Notes under the pieces: model-generated
Told to the model about the DNA's origin: nothing
The model's database searches: none
What the model saw: only the letters and a program-made list of their open reading frames with translations
Shown: positions 1 through 31,023 of the stretch, in pieces
Numbering within the stretch: the first letter of the stretch is position 1
Layout of the letters: every line of letters begins with the position of its first letter
From: Halisarca cf. caerulea
Taxonomy: Eukaryota > Porifera > Demospongiae > Chondrillida > Halisarcidae
Length of the DNA stretch: 64,000 nt
Assembly: GCA_963170055.1 (NCBI GenBank)
Contig: CAUJGJ010000129.1
Location: 490,701 to 554,700 of the forward strand
Direction: 5' to 3'
Program-made: the position numbers and the translations under genes

Positions 1-51
1 AGCGTTCATAGCATGCAATGTAATATAGCTAAAGCTGGTCTTTACCCTTAC

Positions 52-3000
52 CTCGGGGTAGAGAACACAGAGTGAAACTGTCATGGCCCGGTGCCAAACC
101 CACTCTGTTAGTGGAAGGGCCAAGGCAAAAAGATATGCCTGGATTTCCCTTCTCTGATGGAGAAAGAGAGTGAAATGTAGTAGATCTGAATATTTAGACA
201 ATTTAGTGTCAGTGTTTCAACACAACTCGATACTACCATATTATATTATATACCTAGTCAGTTATGGGGCTTCTACAGTTGTATTGTGTTGTGTGCACAC
301 ATGTATATGATCACAGAAATTCTTTTTTTTCTCTGCCTTGGCGTATGTATACAATCTCCGACACCTCTACATCTATCAAGAGTGAGTTCATAATTCAACA
401 CTGATTTGAAGCCTGCCGGCAAACGCATTGGATAACACACAGTGAAAATTTTCACTTTGTGTATCACCAATCCATTGTTCGGTATCCATGTGTAAACTGG
501 GCCTAGAGTATACGTATCCATTACACATTGTGTTTACATGCACAATGTCTGTTTAAGACTCGTATAACACTAGATTGTATGCCTATGAACTCACAAACTG
601 TCCCTGTACTGGTCCCTGTTCCACCATTGTAGCCACTACTTTATCACTTTTTGCTGTTTGAAGTAATGAGCCGTATGTGGTAGTCTCCCAGTTCTTGAAG
701 TAGCCCTATAGAACAAAAATTCAATGCATGTAAGTAAGTGTGAGTGATGAATAAAATGAAGGGTGTTCACACTTTCTGGATTGATGTGTGTGCTTACATT
801 TGAATGTGCGTTCCGTAGAATACTTCTGACGGTAGCCTCCTCGAACTTTGGGAATCTGTGCAGTTGTTTTGGGAGAGTTAAACATACCATATGATATGTA
901 CTGTAGGCCTATAGTAGCTTACGGTGGTAGGGGCTCTTCTTTTTCAATGTCCTCTTCCATCAGGGCCACCATTTCCGCAGGTGTTACAGTGATGCTACAG
1001 ATGTCATCGCGATCAGGACATGGGGCGTCACTATAGTCAAGGTCGGCTACCAGTCTGTCATCTGTCATCAGTGTGGTGAGGAACATTAAGGTTTGTATGT
1101 ATGTATGCATGTTTTTGGCCATGTACATTTCATTTAATAACTACATACCACTCAAGGGGTAGGTCATTGATTCTTCTTCGGAATCTGAGCCAGCTGTTGC
1201 AGATTCTTGTTCTATCCTATTGAGTGAAAAATTTATGTAACTGAGACATCAACACTCCCAATTTAGAAGGCAATCTACAAGTTAACTTGTATGTAGTATA
1301 TAAAGCAACTCACATGGGCTCCGCAGGTGGTGTTGAGGGTGTGGTGGCAACATCAGGTGGTGTCGAGGGTGTGGTGGCGACATCAGGTGGTGTCAAGGGT
1401 GTGGTGGCGACATCAGGTGGTGTCGAGGGTGTGGTGGCGACATCAGGTGGTGTCGAGGGTGTGGTGGCGACATCAGGTGGTGTCGAGGGTGTGGTGGCGA
1501 CATCAGGTGGTGTTGAGGGTGTGGTGGCGACAGCAGGTGGTGTTGAGGTTGTGGTGGCGACAGCAGGTGGTGTTGAGGTTGTGGTGGGGACAGCAGGTGG
1601 TGTTGGTATTTTGTTGGTTCTTCTAGAAGGTGAATGATGTATGCACTTCATGTACGTACCTAATGTGCCCATGCATGCTGAATCTTACATTTTTCTTTTG
1701 AGTCTGGGATGTAGCTGACATGTATTGATCACCCTTAGTATGTAACTGTAAGTACATATGTTGGAGGTAAATAGTCATGTTTTGAATACCAATTAATGGC
1801 TGTGAACATTCATACCTACAACTTACGGGTGGTCTTTGTTGTGAACCAGCATCACCGTCAGCCACAGCCTTATTCTGGTCATGTCATCCTTTGTGCGAGT
1901 ACATAAAATAGTAGATTATGGGTGGAATCTTATTATGCTTTTATTTTAAGATCACTTACTGCGGTGAAGTCCATTTGCTGGGCCATCACAGTGTATAAGG
2001 CATACTGTGTGTACAAAATGATCCATATACCATACAGTACATGGCACACAAGTGGAATAGTACATAGTACAGTGCCACTTTCTCACCATGACCACAAAGA
2101 CCCCACAGTTGTGTGCCCCTTTCTGCCGTGGAAGACCCTACATAAGCACAAATAATTTGTTTACACTCACACCATTCACATGTATGTATGCTGCATTGTA
2201 TTCAATAAACCCTTCACCTTTGCTATGTGAATGGTCCAGTCCCCAGGGAGTGCAGCCTGAGCAAACTGCCTAGAAACAAAATATCGATTGTTTCATTAAT
2301 TCACATACGTACCTCAACATTAGGTGGATTCTAAGCTTACTTGATTGTAGCAGCTTGATTTGAATGTGGGGTAGTATAGACAGAGTCCATGATGAAAATG
2401 GCTCTGTCACTGCACTTTATTACCTGCGGGTAGTAAGAGTATAGGCATAGCATTGCTGCCACAATTTCTATGAGAGAGCTCTGAGTTGGCAAGGTACTGT
2501 GTACTTACCCCCAGAGTCCAATGGTTACTTTCAACAACTGGAACAAGTATGTAGCTGTAGCCTTCTAGGCAGGCCACTCTCCTAAACACAAAATCATTGC
2601 AGATGACATGGTCATACAAGGTTTTGGTGTTGTAATGCCTACCGGTATCCACTGGTTGGCAGTGTAGTTGCCTGTTGCCATAAATGTGTGATACTTATGG
2701 CAAACAGGATATACTTTAATGCTCTGCAGCATACATAAATAATGTGATTAGGTTTTATAACCACTCCATCTGTACATTGGTAACGTACACTTTGTCCGGC
2801 CCTGGCAGCCACCATGAACAGGAAGGAATCAACAGACTACAAGGACAAAAGGTTAATGATGGATCAATAATATGTGTACATAGCACATCCGAGAGGTCAA
2901 AGAGTGCCTGTACTATCATTTTAGATGTGCTGTAGCATTGTATCATGTATGATATCCTCACCTCTCCACTGAGATCTTCACCGTTCAGTACATCAAACAG

Positions 3001-6000
3001 GTCATGGCCTTGTGCATGGACATACTGATTGAAACAGTTTGCCGGTGAAACAGCCTCAACAGCACTGGCCACCTCACTCTGGGAGAATTCCCTTGACCAT
3101 GAACTTTTTTTTGCTGTTGGGTTTATAAGACATTGAAGCATTGACCACTCATGAAAAATAATAGCCTAGCCAATCTTGTTACCATCGAATCCATTGAGAC
3201 CTGTAGGGTCTGATAGTGCAGCCACTGTGACATTTGGCACTGCAAGTGTTGAGTGTGGACAATGTATATCATGTATATCATAGTTTACCACCGTTGGGTA
3301 TGCCTATCATCTATACCTACACATACGTACATTCCTCTGGGTCACTGTCCAAGTTTTGCTGTGAGGAACGCTTCATTGGAAGGGACTTGTGTTCAACTAT
3401 TGAACGGAAGTTTTAGACCTTACAGATGTATACAGACATAAACTTATAGCATACTCACCAGCTGCAAGTTTCGATGAACCTAGAGGAGTTTGTGGCAGAT
3501 GGGCACTGGTTTCTGTAGTAACTGTGTAATTGTATGTTTCATCCAACCATAAAGGATTGAATTATATCATATAGTGGAATGCCATGTGTTCTTACACTGT
3601 TCTCTGTCAGACTGGTCCAGGTCTGCCAACCTGGGGCGCTTCCTCCCTGACTTCCTCTCCAGCTTTGGGCGAGAGTTCCTCCTCAACTTTGTCAGATTCA
3701 GAGGCTGTACATTGAAGTGTATGTTGTTGAGTAACATTTTGTAGGCAGTCCAAAAGCTGTCGGTGCTTCAGCTTGATGAAGCTCAATTTCATAGTACACA
3801 GATTTCCAAACTTTGTACATAAGTAGACACATACAAAGTAAGAAATTTCACGTATATCCAGGAAATTGTGAAAATTTAACTGAATCATGAAGTATGTATG
3901 ATAGGTATTTCATATGTAGGATTTACCCTGAAATAAAATGGCCACCCGTACATTTGCGCAGAATATATTTTCACTCAATATTCACTCTTGTGTAAGATTT
4001 CAAACCCAGAACACCTTATTCCGACATTTGATAGGTTTAAGCTACAATAAAGGACAATCCAAGCCTATAAATGTCTTCTCAGAGCTATATACTCACCTTG
4101 ACTTTAGGTGTGCTTGATATTCCCACTATATCTTTAACTGCCTTGATGTGGTAGCATTCTCCCACACTAGGGCAGCTGCACGTTGGTTTAGAACTCAGGG
4201 ATACCACCCTGACTGTGCCTGAGATGCCCTTGACATTAAACACCTTAAGATGTGGGTCAAAAGACACCATGTCCCTCCGGTTCACAGTCCAGGCAAGCAT
4301 GTCCGATGTGGTCGCTGTTGGTTGAGGTTAACTGTTGATGCATTGGCATGTCAGTTGATGTACAATACTTACCATGCTGAGTGATATCCCTGGTCTGTAT
4401 TGTATGTGGGGCCGTTGAAGTCAAGGTATTGCCTGCTGATAGTAGTTAAAAGTGCTTGATGAAATGTTGCCAAGAGTTAATGACTAGCTGCTTACTTGAG
4501 GAGTTGCCCTGACTTGCTGGTCCCATTTGAACCAAAGAACCTGTTGGTTTATAATGAGATGAAGCATTCAAGACTGTGTCAATGAATGTCGTAGGCAAGG
4601 ATGTCTTGTTATTGCTCACCTGAGAGAGAGGTGCCATCTGAATTATGGCTTGGGGGTGGAGGTGAGGGAGAAGCCTGGCCTGTTGATAAAGTGAACATTT
4701 GTCGAGCAATGTTTCCACCCATATACACACGTCGTAATGTTTGTACATACACATGTATGTACTTACACGAGGGGGAGGTACCAACTGAAGTTTGGCTTGT
4801 GGAAGGGCAAGGAGGTGGCGATGGGGAAGGATCCTGGTCTATTGTTGGTAGATTGATTGCAACAATATCTTTGTTTAGTGTGTGCATGACTTAACGTACA
4901 CATACACCTACCAGAGAGAGAGGTGCTACTTGGGATGTGGTTTGGGGAAGAGGGAGCCAAGGTATTGGGCAGAACTGTTGATAGATCAGACATAATGTAC
5001 ATGCATGTATGTCATAGTGTGCATATGTACTTACCATGAGGGGAGGTGCCATCTGATCCACATGTCGGGAAGGAGGGAGGCAGTGACTTGGCTGAAGCTG
5101 TTAGTAGATTAGTGATGAACTAATGTGTACGTCACTAAGAATCTTTGTGTGTGTGTGGTGTTTTTCACACTTACCTGACAACGTGCTGGTTGAGGTTTGG
5201 CTCAGTGAGAAAGGAGGCATGGGAGTAGTCAGGACTGCAGATATAGATTGGTTTTAAACATATATATTAAAGCATCGTTATCTAGTTTCTTACGGGGATG
5301 AGTGATGTTGTCTGATGTACCAGGAGAGGCGGTAGCTGTAGGTGTCAGGGTTGGTTCTGTATGTACAGAGTATAAGAATAATTATGAAGTAGCTCACATA
5401 ATGGAATTTGTGTACCCTTCTCTTACTGTGATGCATGGTGGCTGCCTCTCGCATCTGCTGCAGCAGTTCATCCACATTAAGGGCCTGTACCATCTCCATA
5501 GCCTGTACATCTCTTTTGAGATGGCAGAACTCTGGTTTGAGACGGTATTCACCAAGGCCTACAGTCATTGAAGTTACATAGCAATTCAAGATCATGCGTT
5601 CATCGTACATGTTGACATGTCATTGAAGTAGGTCTACTCACCAGCTAGTCCTCTTTGTATTTCATTGATGAAATACTGCTGCAGCTGGTACAGTGCTGTC
5701 ATCATGGCATCCACTGGTGCCTCCTTCCAGCCCTGCAGAGCCTTGATCACTTTGTTCAAGGACTCAGACAGGTTGGTGGTGACACCAGAGTCAGCAGTGT
5801 ACAGCCCCAACTGCTCCAGCCTCCACCTTCCAATCCCGGTATCCACCTCTTTGTGTATGTGCTGGAGGTAGTACTCCCTAAAGAGGTCGTCCCAAACTCC
5901 ACTCAGCTCACTGAGCTTCTCCTCATAGTCCTGCTGGCTGGGCTGATTGAACAAAGTCCGTAAGTGACTGGTGATGATGCTGATGTCACTTATCGGAGCT

Positions 6001-6152
6001 CCGTGTTTCAGCAACCAGTTACGCACATCAGCGTAGATGTGGTTCCAACAGAACACCTGGTGTAGGGTGGGTACCTCTGCAGAGATGGCTGTAGTGATGG
6101 CCCTCTCTCTGTCAGTCACTATGCCAACCCTGCACTTCCTGGGAATTACTTC
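52..6152 (-). CDS. MULE transposase - SWIM - Ulp1 protease gene, multi-exon, 5' incomplete
   Basis: This reads as one minus-strand gene of small GT-AG exons. In order: MULE transposase exons 5642-6152 and 5427-5558; a Pro/Ser/Thr exon array 5357-4617; a SWIM exon 4097-4314; acidic and linker exons near 3607-3720 and 2962-3103; Ulp1 exons 2789-2836, 2509-2651, 2341-2423, 2218-2269, 2087-2137 and 1960-2004; then tail exons 1827-1874, about 1314-1616, 1149-1219, about 926-1070, 798-855, about 638-710 and 52-153. Intron phases match wherever I checked them (5642/5427 phase 1, 2509/2423 phase 0, 2341/2269 phase 2, 2218/2137 phase 0). MULE transposases move Mutator elements by DDE chemistry, and Ulp1 enzymes cleave SUMO-like proteins. 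I did not find the exon with the first catalytic Asp, so the 5' end is missing or lies beyond 6152. The gene may continue below position 1. The many introns suggest a host-maintained gene, but an intron-bearing transposon cannot be excluded. Confidence 0.72.
1314..1616 (-). repeat. 30-bp coding minisatellite (Pro/Thr-rich repeats)
   Basis: About ten tandem copies of a 30-bp unit. On the minus strand they read TPPDVATTPS or TPPAVATTTS. A donor GTGAGT lies just below 1314 and an AG acceptor near 1630. Because 30 is a multiple of 3, length change keeps frame. The array probably lies in the tail of the MULE-Ulp1 gene, although the reading frame across the upstream acceptor is not settled. Confidence 0.75.
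1960..2836 (-). other. Ulp1 (C48) cysteine protease domain, complete catalytic set
   Basis: Six exons rebuild a C48 fold. SVDSFLFMVAARAGQS (2789-2836) is N-terminal. Exon 2509-2651 ends in YILVPVVESNHWTLG with the catalytic His. Exon 2341-2423 continues VIKCSDRAIFIMDSV with the catalytic Asp. Exon 2218-2269 is a linker. Exon 2087-2137 reads GLPRQKGAHNCGVFVVM with the oxyanion-hole Gln and the catalytic Cys. Exon 1960-2004 (YALYTVMAQQMDFTA) is the helix after the Cys. All four key residues (H, D, Q, C) are present and the joins keep frame, so the protease is predicted active against SUMO or a related modifier. Plant Kaonashi-type MULEs are known to carry ULP1-like genes. Here the domain appears to share a transcript with the transposase core, but only transcripts can prove that. 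Confidence 0.85.
4097..4314 (-). other. SWIM zinc-finger exon
   Basis: The translated exon contains CSCPSVGECYHIKAV, which fits the SWIM consensus C-x-C-x(n)-C-x-H, here with five residues between the second and third ligands. It is preceded by the beta-strand-rich segment usual for SWIM domains (FNVKGISGTVRVVSLSSKPT). SWIM fingers usually sit C-terminal to MULE transposase cores and are thought to bind DNA or protein. That is the order here. Acceptor at 4315, donor GTGAGT below 4097. Confidence 0.82.
4617..5357 (-). repeat. Array of six similar Pro/Ser/Thr-rich linker exons
   Basis: Six short exons lie about 125-155 bp apart, near 5288-5357, 5172-5235, 5037-5100, 4909-4980, 4769-4850 and 4617-4690. 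Each is bounded by AG and GT and encodes 19-24 residues rich in Pro, Ser and Thr. Most end in a GTS-S-type motif, for example SVGTSPS, SDGTSLS and SDGTSPH. The flanking intron sequence is also similar, so exon and intron were duplicated together. The array lies between the MULE and SWIM domains and would form a flexible, possibly glycosylated or phosphorylated linker. Exact exon edges are approximate. Confidence 0.6.
5427..6152 (-). other. MULE transposase domain exons (C-terminal two-thirds of the RNase H fold)
   Basis: Exon 5642-6152 reads an RNase H-like MULE core. VGIVTDRERAI carries the second catalytic Asp, FCWNHIYADVRNWLLK is the family's C..H helix region, and TTNLSESLNKVIKALQGW is the conserved T-N-x-x-E-S-x-N motif with the likely catalytic Glu. 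The phase-1 donor at 5642 joins exon 5427-5558, giving RGLAGLGEYRLKPEF, the usual sequence after the MULE core. The acceptor at 6152 is the best of several nearby AGs and is uncertain. The strand containing the first catalytic Asp was not found in 6153-7100. Confidence 0.8.
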
Positions 6153-7984
<1,832 letters not shown>

Positions 7985-8990
7985 TATTATGGAGTACGGT
8001 AGTACTCCATATGTAGGATTGACACGGAAAAAACATGGCCGCCATACATCACTTTCATCACCAATATCACTTTTAAATGTTACTAATTGTACTGCATCGT
8101 TAGTTTTCAGACGAAAACAAAATTTGCGCTAATGTATGGCGGCCATGTTTTTTCCGTGTCAATCCTAATTACATAATGAAGTAGTTAAACCCTTCGTAGG
8201 CCAATTTCTTTAAAGAACTTTGAAATTTTAGACGAAAATGTATGGCTACGCAACACCAGTACCATTTTAAGATTATTCTTCTTCTTATTCTTATTCTTCT
8301 CATCGTTTTTCGAACTGGGCTACAGGTCGCCACGAAGGGTCCAGAGGTCTCATCTTTCGCCAGTGAGCTCCGATTGTTAGCGCGAAGTGCCTTTTGTAGG
8401 TTTTGAAGCAATACCTACACTTCTAAAGCGAGAAAAATTTAATAGGCAAACCCCATACATTCGCCGGATCAGCCATTTTCGGATCAGCGAAATGGCTACG
8501 CGAGACTAGACAACGCGTACGTGCACAAGGTCTGCACTTCGATGATCGTCGACTTCAGCGCTCTTTTCGTTCGATCATTTGTTTCTAGATGGGTACATTG
8601 ATATTAGCATAGGGCTACACATGCATGACGCTAGATGGGCATAGGGCTAGACAGAGTTTAATTGGACTGAATGTACACTGTGCAAATTCCTACATCCCGC
8701 AGCACATATGTACTGTATAATGTGCTGCACATGCGGGATGTAGGAATTTGCACAGTGTACATTCAGTCCAATTAAACTCTGTCTAGCCCTATACCCGTCT
8801 AGCCTCATGCATGTGTAGCCCTATGCTCGTCTAGCCCTATGCCTGTCTTGCCCTTTGCCCACCTATAGCCCTGTACCGGTTTTGCAACTTAACCTTGTTC
8901 CAAGTGTTTTTGGAGAATCCTTTTTTGATAATGGCTTTTTGCACGATCCTGTGTCAATCCTACATCCTTGTACCATTTTTAAATGGTTTT
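7985..8990. mobile_element. Foldback-type repeat, copy A (left arm of the large palindrome truncated)
   Basis: This matches 23471-24817 over most of its length. It begins with a small palindrome (ATGGAGTACGGTAGTACTCCAT-like) and then holds two hairpins. Hairpin 1 has perfect 36-bp arms at 8014-8049 and 8132-8167 around an 82-bp loop. Hairpin 2 is centred near 8716, has arms of at least about 90 bp and a 32-bp loop at 8701-8732. Outer ends carry TAGGATTGACAC and its complement GTGTCAATCCTA. No transposase is encoded. Small open frames inside it are shared with copy B but lack any recognised domain, so I regard the element as non-autonomous. Confidence 0.8.
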
Positions 8991-9031
8991 TATACACCTA
9001 TAATAGATAATAATATATCATATGTATGTAT

Positions 9032-9458
9032 CAGGGGCGTAGGAAGTTGTATCACAGTGGGGGGGCTCCCTCAAAGGTCAGCACCTATGTATATTAATTG
9101 CAAAATCGAGTACATGGGTGAATATTCAAAAAATATCCAGTATACTTACGACTGACACCAAAATCCACCATTTTATTCACGTCACTGAGGCAAATAAAAT
9201 GGCCAGCCTAGCGGCTGTAGACGGTGAGCTTCGGACGGAATCAAAAGTTACAGGCGTTCAAACGGAAATTCTTGCCTTTTTTGGGTATTAATCTAAATAA
9301 ATTTGTACTTAATCATAAGCTTTTCTGAGTAATATACAGTTTCTTCTCAAGTTACCATTCAGTGTAAGTTGGTTATTTCAAAGGGGGGCTTAGCCCCCCA
9401 TGTAAAATTTACAGGGGGGGTTGCAGCCACCCCAGCCCCCCTGGTTCCTACGCCAGTG

Positions 9459-9459
<1 letters not shown>
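9032..9459. mobile_element. MITE with CAGGGGCGTAGGAA-type ends
   Basis: The left end CAGGGGCGTAGGAA pairs with the right end TTCCTACGCC-AGTGC. G-rich and C-rich tracts lie just inside both ends. The flanks share TGTAT, a possible 5-bp target duplication, although the right flank runs into a TA microsatellite. The length of about 430 bp and lack of coding capacity fit a non-autonomous, hAT-like element. Confidence 0.6.

Positions 9460-9514
<55 letters not shown>
9460..9514. repeat. (TA)n microsatellite
   Basis: About 50 bp of alternating TA directly abutting the MITE at 9032-9459. Confidence 0.9.
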
Positions 9515-9518
<4 letters not shown>

Positions 9519-10147
9519 TTGTGTGTTTGCATACTATAATATATATGTATGCATTTTTAGCACTTGAAAGTCGATGCATGCAGCAGACAGCAGCCACATC
9601 TATATTGCATGATTATATCATGCATATTTAATACACTCTATACTTACCATATTATTCATGTACTGTAACTACTTGTGAAAAATCATTCTTCAAAACACAA
9701 ATTTCTATAAAACTATGCTAGCTGTGTGGGTCTAGCCAATCTCCCACACGTAGCCAGCCCCATTCTCCTGTTCTCGTCAAGTGAAGTGAATGGGAAAAAG
9801 GGACTTGTGTTAGGCAGAAGCTGTGCAAATTGCATACATTTAATGTCTGCAGTGCACCATTTGGTGATGTCGCATGTGGGACATGTCCAAAGTCCCACTA
9901 TTGTGTTAATAGGCTGCAATTTGAGCGTGTGTAAGGCTTCAATCATGTGATATGCACGTGACATTTCTTGACGTATAGTCTTAGTGAAGAAGCAAGGGCG
10001 ATTGCGCTGCTCGACATTTGTTCTACTTTTACAACATATGAAAGCCTTTATTCATCAAAAGTTAATGTTACGTACATATTGTTGTTTAAGGGAGCTTGGA
10101 AGATCATACTCACAATCGATAGTAGGTATTGTGAACTGCAAAACTTA

Positions 10148-10325
10148 TACAGTCAAACTTGTTTACAACGACACCCTTGGTGCCACTAAACTGTGCTGTT
10201 ATAACCAAGTTGTTGTTGTAACCAGGGCATTTAGTACAGAGACCATTGAATCTGTTTCTGCCATGTGTGTTGCTGTAAAGAGGTTGTTGTTGTAAACAGT
10301 GACTTTCTAACCAAGTTTGACTGTA
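10148..10325. mobile_element. Pogo/Tigger-like MITE
   Basis: Starts TACAGTCAAACTTG and ends in its complement CAAGTTTGACTGTA. TA at both ends fits the TA target duplication of Tc1/mariner-type elements, and the CAGT start is usual for pogo/Tigger. Internal GTTGTTGTTGTAA motifs are arranged symmetrically. About 178 bp, non-coding. Confidence 0.75.
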
Positions 10326-11843
10326 TACGTAATTCACGGCGAAATCGCCCTGCTATTATGCAGTTGATGATAGGCTTAAACATAGATCGATTGTTCTTTT
10401 ATAAGGAACTCTAGTAAAACCGACTTTTCGATTTGAATTCAAGATCAAACAAAGATTATGCACCTTGTTCTTCGATGTCGTCGATCGGGCGCTGAATATC
10501 CAGTTCGCTTCTCTTAAACCGCCGATATTATGCTTCGTTAAACCGTCTGTCTTCTTTGCCCAATGTTCGTCCTCCACTGAGTTCCTCTCGCTTGCGACGC
10601 ATCGATCATTGCAGAGATCAAACACTTCGAACACCTCGATCGGTAAGGGCAATATGCGATTACGTCACAGCTCATGTCACATGACCGTCATGTGATAATC
10701 GGCCCTTAGCTAAGCGAATCCTTCTTGCAAAATGCCATGTCGTCAAGTAAACCAGCGGATCAACGTAGGAAGCTTCTGAGTGTTTTACTGTAATCTATAT
10801 CGAACGCTTCAACTTTTCACCGATGGGGATTTTGATACCGCGAGTTTCGAAAGAGTTATTGCTGGTTATTTTAGTACATTTTTAGTATTTGTTGATTATC
10901 TTGAAAACTATTTCAGTAAACAAAATCCCCATCAGTAGAATATTGGGTAGCCTTATTAGGGACAGTTTAGTCCATATTCTGTGTCTCTAGGCCTAGGATT
11001 GGATTTACTTGAGAGGAATAACTGCTAAATACAGCTGCTCGGAAAGCGGCGAGTATTCGAACGATTGACGGAAAATTTGGTTGAAAAATAGTTAAATGTG
11101 TAGCTTGAATGTGTTCATACAGTCTAAATGTCGTTGCTTGCCATTTCTGATACGCATAAGAGAGAAAAGGCGAATTTGTTAGCAACAAAATCGCCGACTT
11201 TCGGAAGCCATTCAAGTGCGAATGGACATGTCCCACATGCGGTAAAGAACAGACACAGACTGAGCCCATGTGACATCATTATTGCACAAAAGATTGAGTA
11301 AGAGATACAAGGGCAACGACTCCTGTAACACATTCATTTGTTAAATTTATGGATCATTTGGTACACACAAAATCAATCCAGTCACACGTAACCACATACA
11401 CCATTCCAGCAAGGAAGCAACAAGCGATCTGCAGCTGCTAGTGGAACAACTCAGGAAAGAATCCTACACTCTGTTGAGATTGTCGGCCTCGCTGTTGGAC
11501 CGCACAATGCTGTACTTTCGGACCTGTATGGGAAAACAAGCAGAGCAAGGCCACATGTACAAAAGCACATCAGAAGTGAAGCACACAGAATTTGCACACA
11601 ATATAGAGCAAAAGTATAGACTAAGTAGTACGTATTTCTATAAACAAAACTGTTCCAGGTTTCATATTAATGTTGATTCACTGAGCTGACCTGCACACAG
11701 TACACACTGCCTATACTACTAACTGAACAACTGGCTGTATCCTATCAGGGGTGGATACGTACAGAATGAGTTCTAAGAGACGTGCAACAGCAAAAGATTT
11801 GATGCAGGATTCACTTACTCCTATTCACTAGGTTCAGTGTTGA
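10326..11843. other. Gene-poor stretch, partly CpG-rich
   Basis: Sequence around 10400-10700 is richer in CpG than its surroundings and could be a promoter-like region, but no linked exon is recognised. Around 11200-11270 the plus strand reads FKCEWTCPTCG, a possible zinc-binding fragment. A 19-nt core of it recurs in inverted orientation near 9870-9895. No complete gene can be supported. Confidence 0.4.
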
Positions 11844-12460
11844 CACCATGCAGGGCAATACATCATGCAGGGCAATACACCATGCAGGGCAATACATCAT
11901 GCAGGGCAATACACCATGCAGGGCAATACACCATGCAGGGCAATACACCATGCAGGGCAATACACCATGCAGGGCAATACACCATGCAGGGCAATACACC
12001 ATGCAGGGCAATACACCATGCAGGGCAATACACCATGCAGGGCAATACACCATGCAGGGCAATACACCATGCAGGGCAATACACCATGCAGGGCAATACA
12101 TCATGCAGGGCAATACACCATGCAGGGCAATACACCATGCAGGGCAATACACCATGCGGGGCAGTACATCATGCAGGGCAATACACCATGCAGGGCAATA
12201 CACCATGCAGGGCAATACACCATGCAGGGCAATACACCATGCAGGGCAATACACCATGCAGGGCAATACACCATGCGGGGCAGTACACTATGCAGGGCAG
12301 TACACTATGCGGGGCAGTACATCATGCAGGGCAATACACCATGCAGGGCAGTACACTATGCGGGGCAGTACATCATGCAGGGCAATACACCATGCAGGGC
12401 AATACACCATGCAGGGCAATACACCATGCAGGGCAATACACCATGCAGGGCAATACACCA
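11844..12460. repeat. 17-bp minisatellite, about 36 copies
   Basis: The tandem unit is CACCATGCAGGGCAATA, about 617 bp in total. Variants CGGGGCAGTA and CATCATG are concentrated in the right half and form a higher-order pattern. Since 17 is not a multiple of 3, every frame cycles through the same 17-codon word, so several long open frames exist on both strands. These are not evidence of a gene. Confidence 0.97.
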
Positions 12461-12503
12461 AGTAATACGTAGTGAGCTAATATCTCATATTTGGAGAGCA
12501 GTT

Positions 12504-12685
12504 TACAGTGCACCTCTGTAATCCAACACCTCTATAGTCAGACATTCTCTTTAATCCAATATTAATTCTTGAGGTGCAGTCACCACATTAAAGCATGCTA
12601 ATAGTCACTCCATAATCCGCCAATCTTCTAATATGATGCCCTTTTCAAGTCCCATGGAGTGTCAGATTAGAAGGGATTCACTGTA
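12504..12685. mobile_element. Pogo/Tigger-like MITE
   Basis: Begins TACAGTGCACCTCTGTAATC and ends GATTAGAAGGGATTCACTGTA. TA at both ends and weakly matching terminal inverted repeats place it in the same family as 10148-10325 and 31809-31992. Non-coding. Confidence 0.65.
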
Positions 12686-13156
12686 ACAGCTAGAGAAGGT
12701 ACATTGTACGTTGGCCACAAGAACATCTATTATCCAAAAGTGGCAGCCAAAAATTAGACATCAAGCAGTCATTGCATATTACATAGGTGACCTCAACTAC
12801 AAGTGGTTGCCAGACTGCATGGCCTTCCAGCAGTATATTGTAATATGGTCTTCTTTGTGGGTGTCTTGCACAATAAGGCAAAGTATAGTAGTAACAATGT
12901 GTGAAATGCACATACAGACCCATATCAGAAGAACCAAACACACGTGCATACATGCACTCTCCCAAATAGTATCAATCTTGCAAAAGTCAGGGGATTCATG
13001 AAAAGTTTGTGTGAAGATTAAAACTGTTCACAAATTTCATAAGCAACAAGCTAAACATTGTCACAACACACCAAAACTCAAAACAGGAAAACAAATAATG
13101 CAATAAAACAGAACAACAATGGGATGGCTTATCTATAAATATTTCTGAGAACTCAC

Positions 13157-30787
<17,631 letters not shown>

Positions 30788-31023
30788 CTTAATTTTTGGG
30801 ATTCCCAGATTAGTTTTCGTTGATCACTAGTGGGGCCAGATCGAGAAGTGCTTTTATATACGTCTTTGAAGTCACAGAACGTACACACAGTAATACATGG
30901 TGAGTCCTTCGAGCGCTATTTATGGCTTCGCACGTTTAGGGAACAAATTCATTCACCAATACGACCATGTAATGTCAATGCATCTCACCATAGATAATAG
31001 AAAAACTCTATTTTCTAGTTTTC

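Noticed and set aside
8169..8411. 80-codon minus frame shared with 23620-23868
   Set aside because: Shared because both lie in copies of the same foldback repeat. No domain, and frame-changing differences occur between the copies.
11844..12460. CRISPR-like array
   Set aside because: Units are contiguous with no unique spacers, and the genome is eukaryotic.
11811..12521. Open frames of 150-218 codons on both strands
   Set aside because: Products of the 17-bp tandem repeat, whose frames cycle without stops. No start context, splice signals or homology.
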